Source of the DNA: an uncultured Clostridium sp.
Lineage (GTDB): Bacteria; Bacillota; Clostridia; Lachnospirales; Lachnospiraceae
DNA: 14,711 nucleotides
Direction of reading: 5' to 3'
NCBI GenBank assembly: GCA_900541315.1
Contig: UQJF01000082.1
Span: 1 to 14,711 of the forward strand
Each line of letters opens with the position of its first letter. Within the stretch, counting starts at the first letter, position 1. The notes under the pieces are model-generated. The model was not told the DNA's origin. It saw only the letters and a list, made by a program, of their open reading frames with translations, and did no database searches. Made by a program: the position numbers and the translations under genes. Of this stretch, positions 14,678-14,711 are shown piece after piece.

Positions 14678-14695
14678 GTAGTCAATCAAGACTAC
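14678..14695 (-). promoter_or_regulatory. Inverted repeat before gntR, possible autoregulatory operator
   Basis: GTAGTC and GACTAC are perfect 6-bp arms around AATCAA, about 28 bases before the GTG start. On the minus strand TATACT lies just downstream of it and could be a -10 hexamer, though it is very close to the ribosome binding site. GntR proteins often bind such short palindromes over their own promoter. No second copy was found in front of malY. Confidence 0.45.
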
Positions 14696-14711
14696 TTGGT
14701 TAATAAGTTTC

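Overview
The window looks like a chromosomal piece of a Clostridia bacterium, most likely a gut Lachnospiraceae. The evidence is moderate GC with AT-rich spacers, strong AGGAGG-type ribosome binding sites, a cdaA-cdaR operon, a GLH-type HPr, and anaerobic 4Fe-4S/molybdopterin enzymes without export signals. Nearly all genes lie on the minus strand; only a glycosyltransferase is on the plus strand. No rRNA, tRNA, CRISPR array, transposase or phage gene was seen.

Region 1 (1-700): an HPr-like phosphocarrier gene sits between pieces of a repeat family. A complete copy (533-695) is a near-perfect 163-bp palindrome, flanked by a 5-bp direct repeat and placed directly after the cdaR stop codon. Its right half recurs at 1-60, cut by the window edge, and short end fragments lie at 61-80 and 5979-5989.

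Region 2 (701-4326): a four-gene minus-strand operon. A 140-aa and a 318-aa membrane protein, neither recognised, are coupled by ATGA and lead into cdaA (membrane diadenylate cyclase, c-di-AMP synthesis) and cdaR (YbbR-repeat regulator). glmM, the usual next gene in Bacillus, is not here.

Region 3 (4327-7100): a divergent plus-strand membrane glycosyltransferase of family 2 with a QxxRW motif, then a bidirectional terminator, then azlC-azlD (branched-chain amino acid exporter) with a textbook sigma-A promoter.

Region 4 (7160-14711): a minus-strand cluster, gntR - malY-type C-S lyase/aminotransferase - APC amino acid permease - FAD/NAD(P) oxidoreductase - molybdopterin oxidoreductase - four-cluster ferredoxin subunit, closed by a strong terminator at 7160-7200. 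The last three genes overlap and should form a soluble electron chain from NAD(P)H to a molybdenum or tungsten active site. With an amino acid importer, a PLP C-S lyase and a FadR-type regulator, this suggests a regulated pathway that imports an amino acid, carries out a redox step on it and cleaves it. An S-oxidised cysteine derivative is one possible substrate, but that is inference.

Several starts were moved from the longest open frame to the codon with a proper ribosome binding site: FAD enzyme 11140, molybdopterin enzyme 9888, ferredoxin 7756 (TTG), GntR 14650 (GTG).
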